A stretch of DNA of 64,000 nucleotides from Xylanimonas ulmi. Lineage in GTDB: Bacteria > Actinomycetota > Actinomycetes > Actinomycetales > Cellulomonadaceae. Location: contig NZ_SGWX01000001.1 in the NCBI RefSeq assembly GCF_004216535.1, positions 2,480,001 through 2,544,000 of the forward strand, written 5' to 3'. Each line of letters starts with the position of its first letter. Positions within the stretch are counted from its first letter, which is position 1. Below the pieces are notes generated by a model, which saw nothing but the letters and a program-made list of their open reading frames with translations, had not been told where the DNA came from and searched no databases. A program made the translations under genes and the position numbers. Shown here one piece after another: positions 1-6,699 of this stretch.

Positions 1-1
1 T

Positions 2-169
2 GTCTCGACGTCGACGACGCCGATGCTGCTGCGCCTGGTGGCCCAGCACAAGCTCCCGGCGGGCGCGTTCGCGACCCACTCGTTCGACCTCGACGAGATC
101 GAGGAGGCGTACGACGTGTTCAGTCGCGCCGCCGAGACCAAGGCGCTCAAGGTGGTGCTGACCCGCTGA
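2..169 (+). CDS. Zinc-type alcohol dehydrogenase, C-terminal end (partial)
   Basis: Only the last 55 codons are in the window; the gene begins before base 1. The frame that ends at the TGA at 167-169 reads TPMLLRLVAQHKLPAG, then a Phe-Asp-Leu-Asp-Glu-Ile segment, an Ala-Tyr-Asp-Val-Phe segment and an end of ALKVVLTR. This is the usual C-terminus of medium-chain, zinc-dependent alcohol dehydrogenases (GroES-like/Rossmann family), where the last helix and strand close the coenzyme domain. Substrate cannot be told from this fragment because the zinc-ligand region is missing. A strong hairpin follows at 246-286 and probably ends its transcript. It looks unrelated to the secretion genes to the right. 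Confidence 0.75.
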   Translation, partial: VSTSTTPMLLRLVAQHKLPAGAFATHSFDLDEIEEAYDVFSRAAETKALKVVLTR

Positions 170-245
170 TGCGCTGAGGCGCTGGTCTGTTCGCCGTCGT
201 CCGTTCAGCGGCGAGCGGCGCGCCGCACCGCAGGCAGGCGCGCCA

Positions 246-286
246 GACGACGCCCCACACGCCCGCAACGCGTGTGGGGCGTCGTC
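246..286 (+). terminator. Perfect 16-bp hairpin after the dehydrogenase gene
   Basis: Bases 246-261 and 271-286 are exact reverse complements, with a 9-base loop. There is no U-tract, which is common for actinobacterial terminators. Placement 77 bases after a stop codon fits a terminator. Confidence 0.7.
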
Positions 287-555
287 GTGCGCCGGGGCGA
301 GGTGGGGCGCACGCCGGCGCGGAAGTGCCACATGCGCGACAGCGCCGCGAGAGTTCGCGGGAATGGCGCACACGGGCTTCGCCGGAATGGCGCGTCGGGC
401 CGAAAACGATACCCGCGGCGAAAACGATGGCAAAACGCCATCGGCCCGAGGGATCGCGCCAGCGCGTCATGTGGTCTGACCTCACTCGTAAGGTGAATGT
501 CGTCGGCACTTGCGGAGCCCCCTGAAAGGGACTCCCTGGAGGAGTGCCCGGCACT

Positions 556-591
556 CTGCGCTCCGGGGCGATCGCCCGCCCCGGAGCGCAG
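556..591. terminator. Perfect 15-bp hairpin upstream of the first secretion gene set
   Basis: Bases 556-570 pair exactly with 577-591 around a 6-base loop. It is GC-rich and could be a terminator insulating the operon at 814, or a leader structure of that operon's mRNA. No gene ends close before it, so the role is unclear. Confidence 0.45.
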
Positions 592-601
592 GCAACCCCC
601 T

Positions 602-697
602 CACGCGAGTTCGAGCATTCGTCGTCCCGTTCGAGCGCCCGGGCGCTCGAACTTCCGCCAAGCGCTCGAACACCGCGCAAATGCTCGAACTCGCGTG
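602..697. repeat. Nested palindromes built on the word GTTCGAGC
   Basis: An outer 18-bp inverted repeat (602-619 with 680-697) encloses a perfect 24-bp palindrome (629-652). A further half-copy of the word lies at 661-671. The octamer GTTCGAGC or its complement occurs five times within 96 bases. Possible roles are a protein-binding array, a cruciform, or a branched RNA in the leader of the gene at 814. Confidence 0.6.
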
Positions 698-813
698 CTG
701 GCGACCGTCCCGGGGAGCGCGGGCCGTCCGTCACGCCGACGACGGCGGCGCCCCGTCCGGGGCACCCCACCGTTCCACCGTGACGCGCCCTGACGCGCGA
801 GAGACGAGGCCCT

Positions 814-1518
814 ATGAGCCAGAGGATGAGCAAGAGGACGCGCGGCGCGATCGCCGCGATCGCCGGCGGCGTGCTGCTGCTGGGCACCGGCGGCACGTTC
901 GCGCGGTGGGAGGCGTCGACCGGCATCCCTAAGGTCGCGGTCGAGACGGGCAAGCTCGGCGTCGCGAAGACCACCGCCGAGCCGACCTGGTCGTACCTGT
1001 CCGGCGGGAACTGGACGACCGTCCCTGCCGGCGAAACGCTGCTGCTCAACCCGGGGATCACCGTCCGCGGCGCCGTCCCCGTCGAGATGACCGTCGAGGG
1101 CACGACGCTCGAGGCGACGCTCGGCGCGTCCGGCTCCCTGGTGGCCGCGACCGGCTCACCCCAGGGCCTGGAGGAGCAGTTCACGCTCACCTGGCTCTTT
1201 GAGGACGGCAACGGCGTGCGCGAGCTCGTGAGCGGCCCGGGCTCGGTGGTGCTGACCGAAAAGACCACGGGAGACCTCATCGCGCAGATCCACTGGGACG
1301 CCGACAAGAACACCCACGGCGACGGCATGGACACCTCCATCTGGCTCGAGAACATGGTCGTCACCTTGACCCAGCGGCTGCCGTCCGATGAGCCTGGCGC
1401 CGCCGCGCCCGCGGCCGCTGGTGGATCCAGCGAGCCGCACATCAGCTCGGCGACGCTTTTCGTCTGGGACGGCTCGGACGGCGGGAACGTCACGGTGCAT
1501 GAGGTGCCCAGACTGTGA
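814..1518 (+). CDS. Exported protein with alternate-type signal peptide (RER_14450-like)
   Basis: A 234-residue predicted exported protein. Residues 1-10 are basic, 12-25 hydrophobic (AIAAIAGGVLLLG), and residues 26-35 read GGTFARWEAS. That is a variant of the Gly-Gly-Ser-Thr-Tyr-Ala-Leu-Trp sequence that marks the alternate-signal exported proteins (family TIGR04089), which are expected to be cut by a SipW-type peptidase rather than an ordinary one. The rest is a beta-rich domain with an Ala/Pro/Gly-rich stretch near residue 195; there is no wall-sorting motif. The start is ATG at 814 with GAGG four bases upstream. It heads a three-gene set with another exported protein and a signal peptidase (2350-2946). 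Function beyond export is unknown. Confidence 0.75.
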   Translation: MSQRMSKRTRGAIAAIAGGVLLLGTGGTFARWEASTGIPKVAVETGKLGVAKTTAEPTWSYLSGGNWTTVPAGETLLLNPGITVRGAVPVEMTVEGTTLEATLGASGSLVAATGSPQGLEEQFTLTWLFEDGNGVRELVSGPGSVVLTEKTTGDLIAQIHWDADKNTHGDGMDTSIWLENMVVTLTQRLPSDEPGAAAPAAAGGSSEPHISSATLFVWDGSDGGNVTVHEVPRL

Positions 1519-1555
1519 CGCCGTCAGCCTGAGCCCGGCGCACCCAGGAGCCCCG

Positions 1556-2326
1556 TTGACCCGCGCCAGGATCGCACTCGTGGCCGCCGGCACGGCCGCC
1601 GCACTCGCCGTCACCAGCCTCGCCGCCGACACGCCCGCGACCAGCGCGCGCTGGCGGGTGGCCGGCGGCGCGACGTCGGTGGCCCTGCGCACGGGCGCCG
1701 TACAACTGTCGGGTCTGACGCCCGACTTCGGGGCTGGGCCGTACGAACTCGACGGGCTTTACGCCAAGCCCCCGCTGTGCGTCCTGAACTGCTCGTTCGT
1801 GCCGGGCGCGCTGACGCTCACCGCAACGGTCACCGGCAGCCTGAAGGGCGCAGCGCTCGACGCCGGGGTGCTGCGGGTCGACCACCAGTGGTCGACCCGC
1901 AGCACCCCGGCCGATCAACGCTCATGGGATCAGGTCACCTCCACCACCGACGTCGCGGGCCAGCGCGCCTACGCCGTGTCGGGCTCGACCATCGGGTCGC
2001 TGGGCCGGTCGACGACGGAGGTGCTGCTGGTGCGCGCCGGGGCCGCCGTCCCGCCGCGGGAGCGTCGCCCCGTCGTGCGCGTGGCAGCCGACGGCGCGTT
2101 CTCGCTGCCGATCGCGTTCACCCTGACCAACGCGGTGATGCCGGCGCCGCCCGAGGTGGTCGGGCCTCGCCTCACCCTTGCGGACGGGACGCTGACGGCG
2201 ACCGTGATCCAGGTGTTGCCCGACGGCGGCACGTGCGCCTGGCAGGACGCGCTGACCGTGGCGCTGCCGCACGTGCGCGACGACCCGTCCGTGGCGCAGC
2301 GAACCCCCACCACGGTCAACGAGTAG
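1556..2326 (+). CDS. Exported protein, probable SipW cargo
   Basis: A 256-residue protein. The chosen start is TTG at 1556, preceded by AGGAG at 1546-1550; it gives a clean signal-like N-terminus (MTRARIALVAAGTAAALAVT, then TSARWRVAGG). The conserved tryptophan after a small-residue run matches other cargo proteins in this window. A pair of cysteines (Cys-Val-Leu-Asn-Cys) lies in the middle and a single one near the C-terminus, so an external disulfide is possible. No wall-sorting motif is present. It sits 37 bases after the cargo gene at 814 and 23 bases before the signal peptidase at 2350, so the three are very likely one operon. I recognise no enzyme domain. Confidence 0.65.
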   Translation: MTRARIALVAAGTAAALAVTSLAADTPATSARWRVAGGATSVALRTGAVQLSGLTPDFGAGPYELDGLYAKPPLCVLNCSFVPGALTLTATVTGSLKGAALDAGVLRVDHQWSTRSTPADQRSWDQVTSTTDVAGQRAYAVSGSTIGSLGRSTTEVLLVRAGAAVPPRERRPVVRVAADGAFSLPIAFTLTNAVMPAPPEVVGPRLTLADGTLTATVIQVLPDGGTCAWQDALTVALPHVRDDPSVAQRTPTTVNE

Positions 2327-2349
2327 GCCACGAGACTGAGGCATCGACC

Positions 2350-2946
2350 ATGAACGCTACCTCCCCCGCCGAACCGGCGCCGGCGACGACGTCTCGCCCC
2401 GGCCGCGCGGCACGCGCCGCGTTCGGCGCGCTGACCACCCTGCTGCTGCTCGGACTGGTGCTGCTGGCCGGCGCGGTCGTCGTCGTGCCGCGCGTGCTGG
2501 GCGCGGTGCCGCTGGCGGTGCTGTCCGGGTCGATGGAGCCGACCTACTCCCCTGGCGACCTGGTGGTCTCGCGTCCGGTGTCCGGCGACGACGTCGCGCC
2601 GGGCGACGTCATCACGTTCCAGCCGACGTCGGGCGATCCCACGCTGGTGACCCACCGGGTCGTGCGGGTGTACGACGGCGATGGCGGCCGCCGACTGGTG
2701 ACGCGCGGCGACGCCAACACGGCCGACGACGCCCCGCTGGTGGCCGAGCAGGTGATGGGCAAGGTCGCCTACCGGGTGCCGTGGGCCGGGTTCGTCACGA
2801 CGACGGGCTGGGGGCCGAAGGCGGCCGGCGTCGTCGCGGTCGGGCTCGTCGTTTATGGGGTGGGCACGCTCGCACGCCCAGATCGCGGCGAGGCGGGGTG
2901 CTCACGGCCCCGGCGCAGGCGACGAGAGGGCGCTCGGGGGCGATAG
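2350..2946 (+). CDS. Signal peptidase I, SipW (Ser-His) type, set 1
   Basis: A 198-residue membrane peptidase that should remove signal peptides of the two exported proteins upstream. A hydrophobic segment spans about residues 24-50. The nucleophile motif SGSMEP follows (Ser61), then PGDLV, and THRVV with His102 replaces the lysine of bacterial signal peptidases, which defines the ER/archaeal SipW type (TIGR02228). The RGDAN motif at 119-123 and a second membrane segment (about 158-174) complete the fold. The C-terminus is a short Arg-rich tail. The start is ATG at 2350. It is the first of six such enzymes in the window; their sequences differ clearly outside the motifs, so each may be tuned to its own cargo. 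Confidence 0.88.
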   Translation: MNATSPAEPAPATTSRPGRAARAAFGALTTLLLLGLVLLAGAVVVVPRVLGAVPLAVLSGSMEPTYSPGDLVVSRPVSGDDVAPGDVITFQPTSGDPTLVTHRVVRVYDGDGGRRLVTRGDANTADDAPLVAEQVMGKVAYRVPWAGFVTTTGWGPKAAGVVAVGLVVYGVGTLARPDRGEAGCSRPRRRRREGARGR

Positions 2947-3331
2947 CCGCGCGTGCATAGCGGCGACCCGAACACTCTGGGTCGCCCACTCCAAGGCCTC
3001 GCACAATTGGAAACCGATATCTCTCAATTTGAGCGCGCAATGACGAGTGCTCGGAGTTATATTCGCCACAAGCCCGCGGATCTGGGGACCCGCGCAGGCT
3101 GGTCGGCACCCGACACGGGTGACCGCATCGAAGCGTCGCGAGCGCATCGCCCGTCCGAGGCGTGGCCCCTCCTCCGCAACGGAGTATGAGAGGTTCTGCG
3201 CGGCGCGTGGCGCCCTGCAAAGACAACGAAGTCGACGCCGTGCCCGGAAGTCGTTCGGCGCATGGCCATTCAGCGACTACGGCGGCGCCGTAGCGCTCAC
3301 CACTTCCACGAATGACGGAAGGCGATAGCGC
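2947..3331. other. Gap without a supported gene between secretion sets 1 and 2
   Basis: These 385 bases are visibly less GC-rich than the flanking genes, especially 2995-3070. No credible coding frame with a ribosome site was found. A promoter for the operon beginning at 3332 is expected here; I could not fix one. Confidence 0.5.
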
Positions 3332-4003
3332 ATGCCCAGATTGAACAGCACAGCCGGGCGCGGACTCCTTGCCTCTGTGGCGGTACTCGGCATGAGCGCT
3401 GCGACCGTCGGCCTGGTTCCGACGGGCGCGGCGTGGAGTTCCAGGGTCGCGTTCACGGGTACCGCCGGGGTCACGGAATTCACCATTGACCCGAATCCCG
3501 CCCCCTTCACCGGGGATGTCGACATGCTCGACGGCGGCGCTGCCCGTGCCGTCCCGGACTCGACCGATGCCGACGCCGACGACCCGACCCGCGATCCGGC
3601 CGACACCGGACCCACGGCACCAGCCGAACCGGCGCCACCAGCCAACCCCGACCCCCCTGGTGACGAGGTCCAGTTCCTCGAGGTCCGTGAGGCTGGCCCG
3701 CCGTTGGGTGCTTGGGGCCGCGGACCCCTCCGCGTCACACCGGACCTCGCCCCCGGGGGCACGGTCACGGTCGACGTCCGGGCGAGCCCGGCGACCGCGA
3801 TCTCGCTCGACCCCACCGCGATCACCGCCTGGCTCGTCGATGATGCGGGCCACGCCGTCGAACTCATCGATGTCACCATCGCCGCGCACAGCGATGACGG
3901 GCGCCCGTACTACCGGGTTTCCGCGACGCTGCGGCACTCCGGCGACACCGCCGAGCTCACGAACGGAACTGTCCACCTCGCAGTCAGCGCGGCAGGCAGA
4001 TAG
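3332..4003 (+). CDS. Exported protein, SipW cargo with acidic/proline linker
   Basis: A 223-residue protein with a hydrophobic N-terminus and the motif GAAWSSRVAFTGTAGV at residues 32-47. The following gene (4107) has the parallel SAAWTSDVKFTGLAGV, so these two are paralogous cargos. A low-complexity stretch rich in Asp, Pro and Ala (about residues 75-113) separates the N-terminal part from a C-terminal beta-rich domain. The start ATG at 3332 has GGAAGG nine bases upstream. The operon continues with a second cargo, an LPRTG wall protein, a proline-rich secreted protein and a signal peptidase. Function is unknown; a structural surface protein is the best guess. Confidence 0.65.
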   Translation: MPRLNSTAGRGLLASVAVLGMSAATVGLVPTGAAWSSRVAFTGTAGVTEFTIDPNPAPFTGDVDMLDGGAARAVPDSTDADADDPTRDPADTGPTAPAEPAPPANPDPPGDEVQFLEVREAGPPLGAWGRGPLRVTPDLAPGGTVTVDVRASPATAISLDPTAITAWLVDDAGHAVELIDVTIAAHSDDGRPYYRVSATLRHSGDTAELTNGTVHLAVSAAGR

Positions 4004-4106
4004 CCCGTCGGTCCCGGCCCCACCCGTCGCCCTTGAGGGTCCGGGAAGTTGAGACACGAACCCTGGCGCGCGGCCCGAACGCGCGTCGCACACGAGAAGG
4101 AACAGG

Positions 4107-4748
4107 ATGATGCGCAAGAACACGAAGATCAGGATCGGCCTCGCGAGCCTGGCGATCCTGGGGCTCGGGGCCGCGGCGACGTCGGCCGCGTGGACGTCTG
4201 ACGTGAAGTTCACGGGACTGGCCGGTGTGGCCGGGTTCGACCCGGTCGTCGCCGTCACCGTCTACGGCACCGCTCCCACCGAGGACGACTTCTCTCACGC
4301 GGAGGGCATCGACATCCTCCTTGACGGGACGTGGTGGGACGCGGATGCGGGTCGGTGGGACAAGGCTGGTGCCGAGAGTGCACTGCCTGGGGCAACCGTC
4401 TCCGCCAACGGGGTGGCTCTGTGGTACACCCAAACCCTCACCGTGAAGGACGCGGCGGGGGGCAAGCTGGACATCAAGTCGGTCGCGGGATCTGAGGACT
4501 TCTGGGCGGACCTCGGGAGTGCGAAGACCGTGTACCCAGTGGAGGGCCAGCCCACCCGCATCGCTCGCACTGCATTCTCCTCAAGTGATGGGGGCATGAC
4601 CTGGACGGCGGCACTGACCGTCCTGACGCAGCCGCAGATCGTTGAGGGTGCGGTCAACACACAGGTCCCCGTGGCGGTCGGCCCCGTGCAGATCACCGCG
4701 TCTGGCATCGGCTTCGCGCCGACGGGTCCGACGCCGCCGGCCCCGTGA
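4107..4748 (+). CDS. Exported protein, SipW cargo
   Basis: A 213-residue exported protein with a basic N-terminus (MMRKNTKIRI), a hydrophobic run (residues 11-28) and SAAWTSDVKFTGLAGV, nearly matching the previous gene. The mature part looks like one beta-sandwich-type domain with repeated Gly/Val/Thr-rich strands and no cysteines. The start ATG at 4107 follows GAAGGA. A stem-loop at about 4786-4827 (core 4801-4807 with 4813-4819) lies in the gap before the next gene. Such a hairpin inside an operon could make this cargo more abundant than the downstream genes. No catalytic motif is visible. Confidence 0.68.
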   Translation: MMRKNTKIRIGLASLAILGLGAAATSAAWTSDVKFTGLAGVAGFDPVVAVTVYGTAPTEDDFSHAEGIDILLDGTWWDADAGRWDKAGAESALPGATVSANGVALWYTQTLTVKDAAGGKLDIKSVAGSEDFWADLGSAKTVYPVEGQPTRIARTAFSSSDGGMTWTAALTVLTQPQIVEGAVNTQVPVAVGPVQITASGIGFAPTGPTPPAP

Positions 4749-4858
4749 CCTGACACCCGCGCCTCGCGCTCGCGCGGCGCCATCCCCTGGGTGGGGCGCC
4801 GGACGCCATTCGGGCGTCCCGCCCAGGCTTCTTCCACAATCCGTCAGGAGGAACTCCG

Positions 4859-5548
4859 ATGCCACACGCCGCATGGCGCGTCGCTCGCCTGACCGTCGTC
4901 ATGCTCTTCGCGGGCGGTCTCCTCGCGGCGACCGGCCCGACTGCGACGGCGGGCCCCACCGCTGTTGACGACGGCGACCTCACCCCGTCGTCGCATCTGA
5001 CGTTCGAGCGGCTCCGCCCCGGGGAGACCCGGTGGCAGACCCTCGACGTCACCTCGACCTTCGCCACCGACGGCGCCACCACATTCCTTGCGGTGACGGG
5101 CGTCGGCGACCTCGCCGACTCGATCGCCACGACCGTCCTGGGCTGCGCCGATCCGTGGGTCGGTGACACGTGCGCCGGCTCGCAGGTCGACCTCGCGGTC
5201 GGCTGGCGGTTCGACAGCGACGGCCGGGTTCCCGCGTTGCCCGTCCCCGCCCAGGGCACGACCCACCTGCGAGTGGGCCTCACCGTCGACGACGACGTCG
5301 ACCCGTCCGAGGCCGCCGAGCTCGCGTATCGCCTCACCGCGCAGGGCGACGACGTCGCGCCCGGCACGACCGCCGGGGGCTCCCCCGCCGTCGGCGCTGC
5401 ATCTTGGCTGCCCCGCACGGGTACGACGCCTGGTCTGACCCTCCTCGCCGCGGCGGCGCTGACCGGAGCGGGCGTGACCCTGCTGGGCGCCGCGTCGATG
5501 CGCCGTCGTCGGCTCGCGCGCTGCCATGCCTCAGGAGCGATCCGATGA
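4859..5548 (+). CDS. LPXTG-type wall-anchored protein (LPRTG)
   Basis: A 229-residue surface protein. It has an N-terminal signal peptide (about residues 1-32), a beta-rich ectodomain with two nearby cysteines (Cys96 and Cys105), and a C-terminal sorting signal: LPRTG at 184-188, a hydrophobic segment to about 213, then RRRR. Such proteins are attached to peptidoglycan by a sortase that cuts after the Thr. The start ATG at 4859 has a very strong AGGAGG site. Its stop overlaps the next start (ATGA at 5545-5548). Being in the same operon as SipW cargo suggests it anchors or caps the structure those proteins make (inference). The closest candidate sortases are the two class F enzymes near 21 and 23 kb, but a housekeeping sortase elsewhere is equally possible. 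Confidence 0.8.
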   Translation: MPHAAWRVARLTVVMLFAGGLLAATGPTATAGPTAVDDGDLTPSSHLTFERLRPGETRWQTLDVTSTFATDGATTFLAVTGVGDLADSIATTVLGCADPWVGDTCAGSQVDLAVGWRFDSDGRVPALPVPAQGTTHLRVGLTVDDDVDPSEAAELAYRLTAQGDDVAPGTTAGGSPAVGAASWLPRTGTTPGLTLLAAAALTGAGVTLLGAASMRRRRLARCHASGAIR

Positions 5549-6039
5549 TCCACGCACCCGTCAGGCACGCACGTGTCGCTCAGGCGGCGCTGGCGATCAC
5601 CTGCGTGCTTGTGCTCACGGCCGCGACCGGTGCCGCGCAGCAGGCGCCGGCGCCCGAGGCGGCGCCGTCCGCCGAGGCGCCCGGGGCCGGCGCGGTGGTC
5701 GACACCGTCGTGGTCCAGGTCGACTGGACGTATGCGCCGCCCCAGGCCGACCCTGCCGATCCGGGCGATCCGGGCGATCCGGGCGAGCCGCCTGCGCCGG
5801 CGTCCGAGGTCGACGCGCCGCCGGTCGGCGCCCCGCAGGCCGATGACGCCGCAGCCTCCGACACCACCACCGTCGATGACGGTGCGCCACCGGGCGGCGA
5901 CGTCGTTCCGCAGCCCCCGCCAGACCCGGCTGGCGAGCCGGAGGCGCCCGACGCCGAACTGGCACCGCTCGCGACGGAGGCTCCCACGAGCGGGGCCAGC
6001 GCCGCGGGCGACGTCGGGTCGCAGGAGCCGTCGCCGTGA
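5545..6039 (+). CDS. Small secreted Pro/Asp/Ala-rich protein
   Basis: A 164-residue protein starting at ATG 5545, translationally coupled to the LPRTG gene by a 4-base overlap and to the signal peptidase by GTGA at 6036-6039. Residues 1-32 form an ordinary signal peptide ending near ATGAA. A short hydrophobic strand (VVDTVVVQVDWTY) follows; the remainder is low-complexity and acidic, with a run of Gly-Asp-Pro repeats, and is probably unstructured. There is no membrane anchor or sorting motif. It could be a flexible linker, an adaptor or a matrix component. I recognise no family. Confidence 0.6.
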   Translation: MIHAPVRHARVAQAALAITCVLVLTAATGAAQQAPAPEAAPSAEAPGAGAVVDTVVVQVDWTYAPPQADPADPGDPGDPGEPPAPASEVDAPPVGAPQADDAAASDTTTVDDGAPPGGDVVPQPPPDPAGEPEAPDAELAPLATEAPTSGASAAGDVGSQEPSP

Positions 6040-6659
6040 AGTGGCTGCGCCGCGTCGGCAACGCCGCGCTGACCCTGGCCGCCGTCGTCGGCGTGCTGGG
6101 CGGCGCGCTGTTCGTGGCCGTCCAGGTCGGCGCGCTGCAGACCCTGGTGGTGACCTCGGGCTCCATGAGCCCGATGATCCTGCGAGGTGACGCGCTCATC
6201 GCCCACAAGGTCGCGGCGCGCGACCTCGCGGTGGGCGACGTCGTCACCGTGCCGCAGTCCGACGCCAGCCTGGTGACGCACCGCGTGGTGGCGATCGAGG
6301 CTGCCGACGCGCCCGACGCCCGCACGCTGACGCTCCAGGGGGACGCGAACGACATCCCCGACGCCAGCACCTACACCGTGTCCGACGCCTGGCGGATGTG
6401 GCTGCGCGTCCCCGCGGGCGGCGCCATCGTCACGACGGCGCGTCAGCCGCAGGTGCTCATCCCGGCGGCCGTCGGGATGGGCGCGCTGGTCGCGTTGGCC
6501 TGCGTGCCGACCGGCAAACGTGACGAGGACGCACTCACCCGGCCTGTCGTCGCCGCCCCCGAGCCGGCGCCGGACTCTGGCGAGAGCGCAGACGCGGCGG
6601 GCGCCCCGCTGGGTCACGGGGGCGACGAGGGCTCTCCTCGGGCTGGCGCAAGACGCTGA
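6036..6659 (+). CDS. Signal peptidase I, SipW (Ser-His) type, set 2
   Basis: A 207-residue membrane peptidase. The first membrane segment covers residues 10-30, the nucleophile motif SGSMSP places Ser43, and the general-base motif THRVV places His82. QGDAN follows, and a second membrane segment lies at about residues 140-160. An acidic Ala/Pro/Glu-rich tail follows. The GTG start at 6036 overlaps the stop of the preceding gene. It closes the five-gene operon that starts at 3332 and probably matures its two Trp-motif cargos. The tail has no homologous-looking partner in the set 1 enzyme. Confidence 0.87.
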   Translation: MKWLRRVGNAALTLAAVVGVLGGALFVAVQVGALQTLVVTSGSMSPMILRGDALIAHKVAARDLAVGDVVTVPQSDASLVTHRVVAIEAADAPDARTLTLQGDANDIPDASTYTVSDAWRMWLRVPAGGAIVTTARQPQVLIPAAVGMGALVALACVPTGKRDEDALTRPVVAAPEPAPDSGESADAAGAPLGHGGDEGSPRAGARR

Positions 6660-6699
6660 CGACGATCCGACGGCCAGGCGGCCGGTAGCGGTGGCGTGC

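Larger units (their letters stand above)
170..813. other. Gap without a supported gene; three palindromic structures
   Basis: I see no convincing gene in these 644 bases. They hold a perfect 16-bp hairpin (246-286), a perfect 15-bp hairpin (556-591) and a nested palindrome cluster (602-697), each listed separately. A promoter for the exported-protein gene at 814 must lie here, but no clear -35/-10 pair was picked out. The ribosome site of that gene is GAGG at 806-809. Confidence 0.6.

Noticed and set aside
147-1493. Long open frame on the minus strand opposite the first exported-protein gene
   Set aside because: It runs antisense to a well-supported gene with signal peptide and ribosome site. 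Long antisense frames are expected at this GC content.
5755-5800. Collagen-like repeat in the Pro-rich secreted protein
   Set aside because: The Gly-Asp-Pro run is only a few units long and out of register with Gly-x-y over any meaningful length.
3332-6659. Calling the small exported proteins TasA or pilins
   Set aside because: Only the export signal type is shared. No Cna_B, pilin or camelysin motif could be read, so a firm name would be invented.
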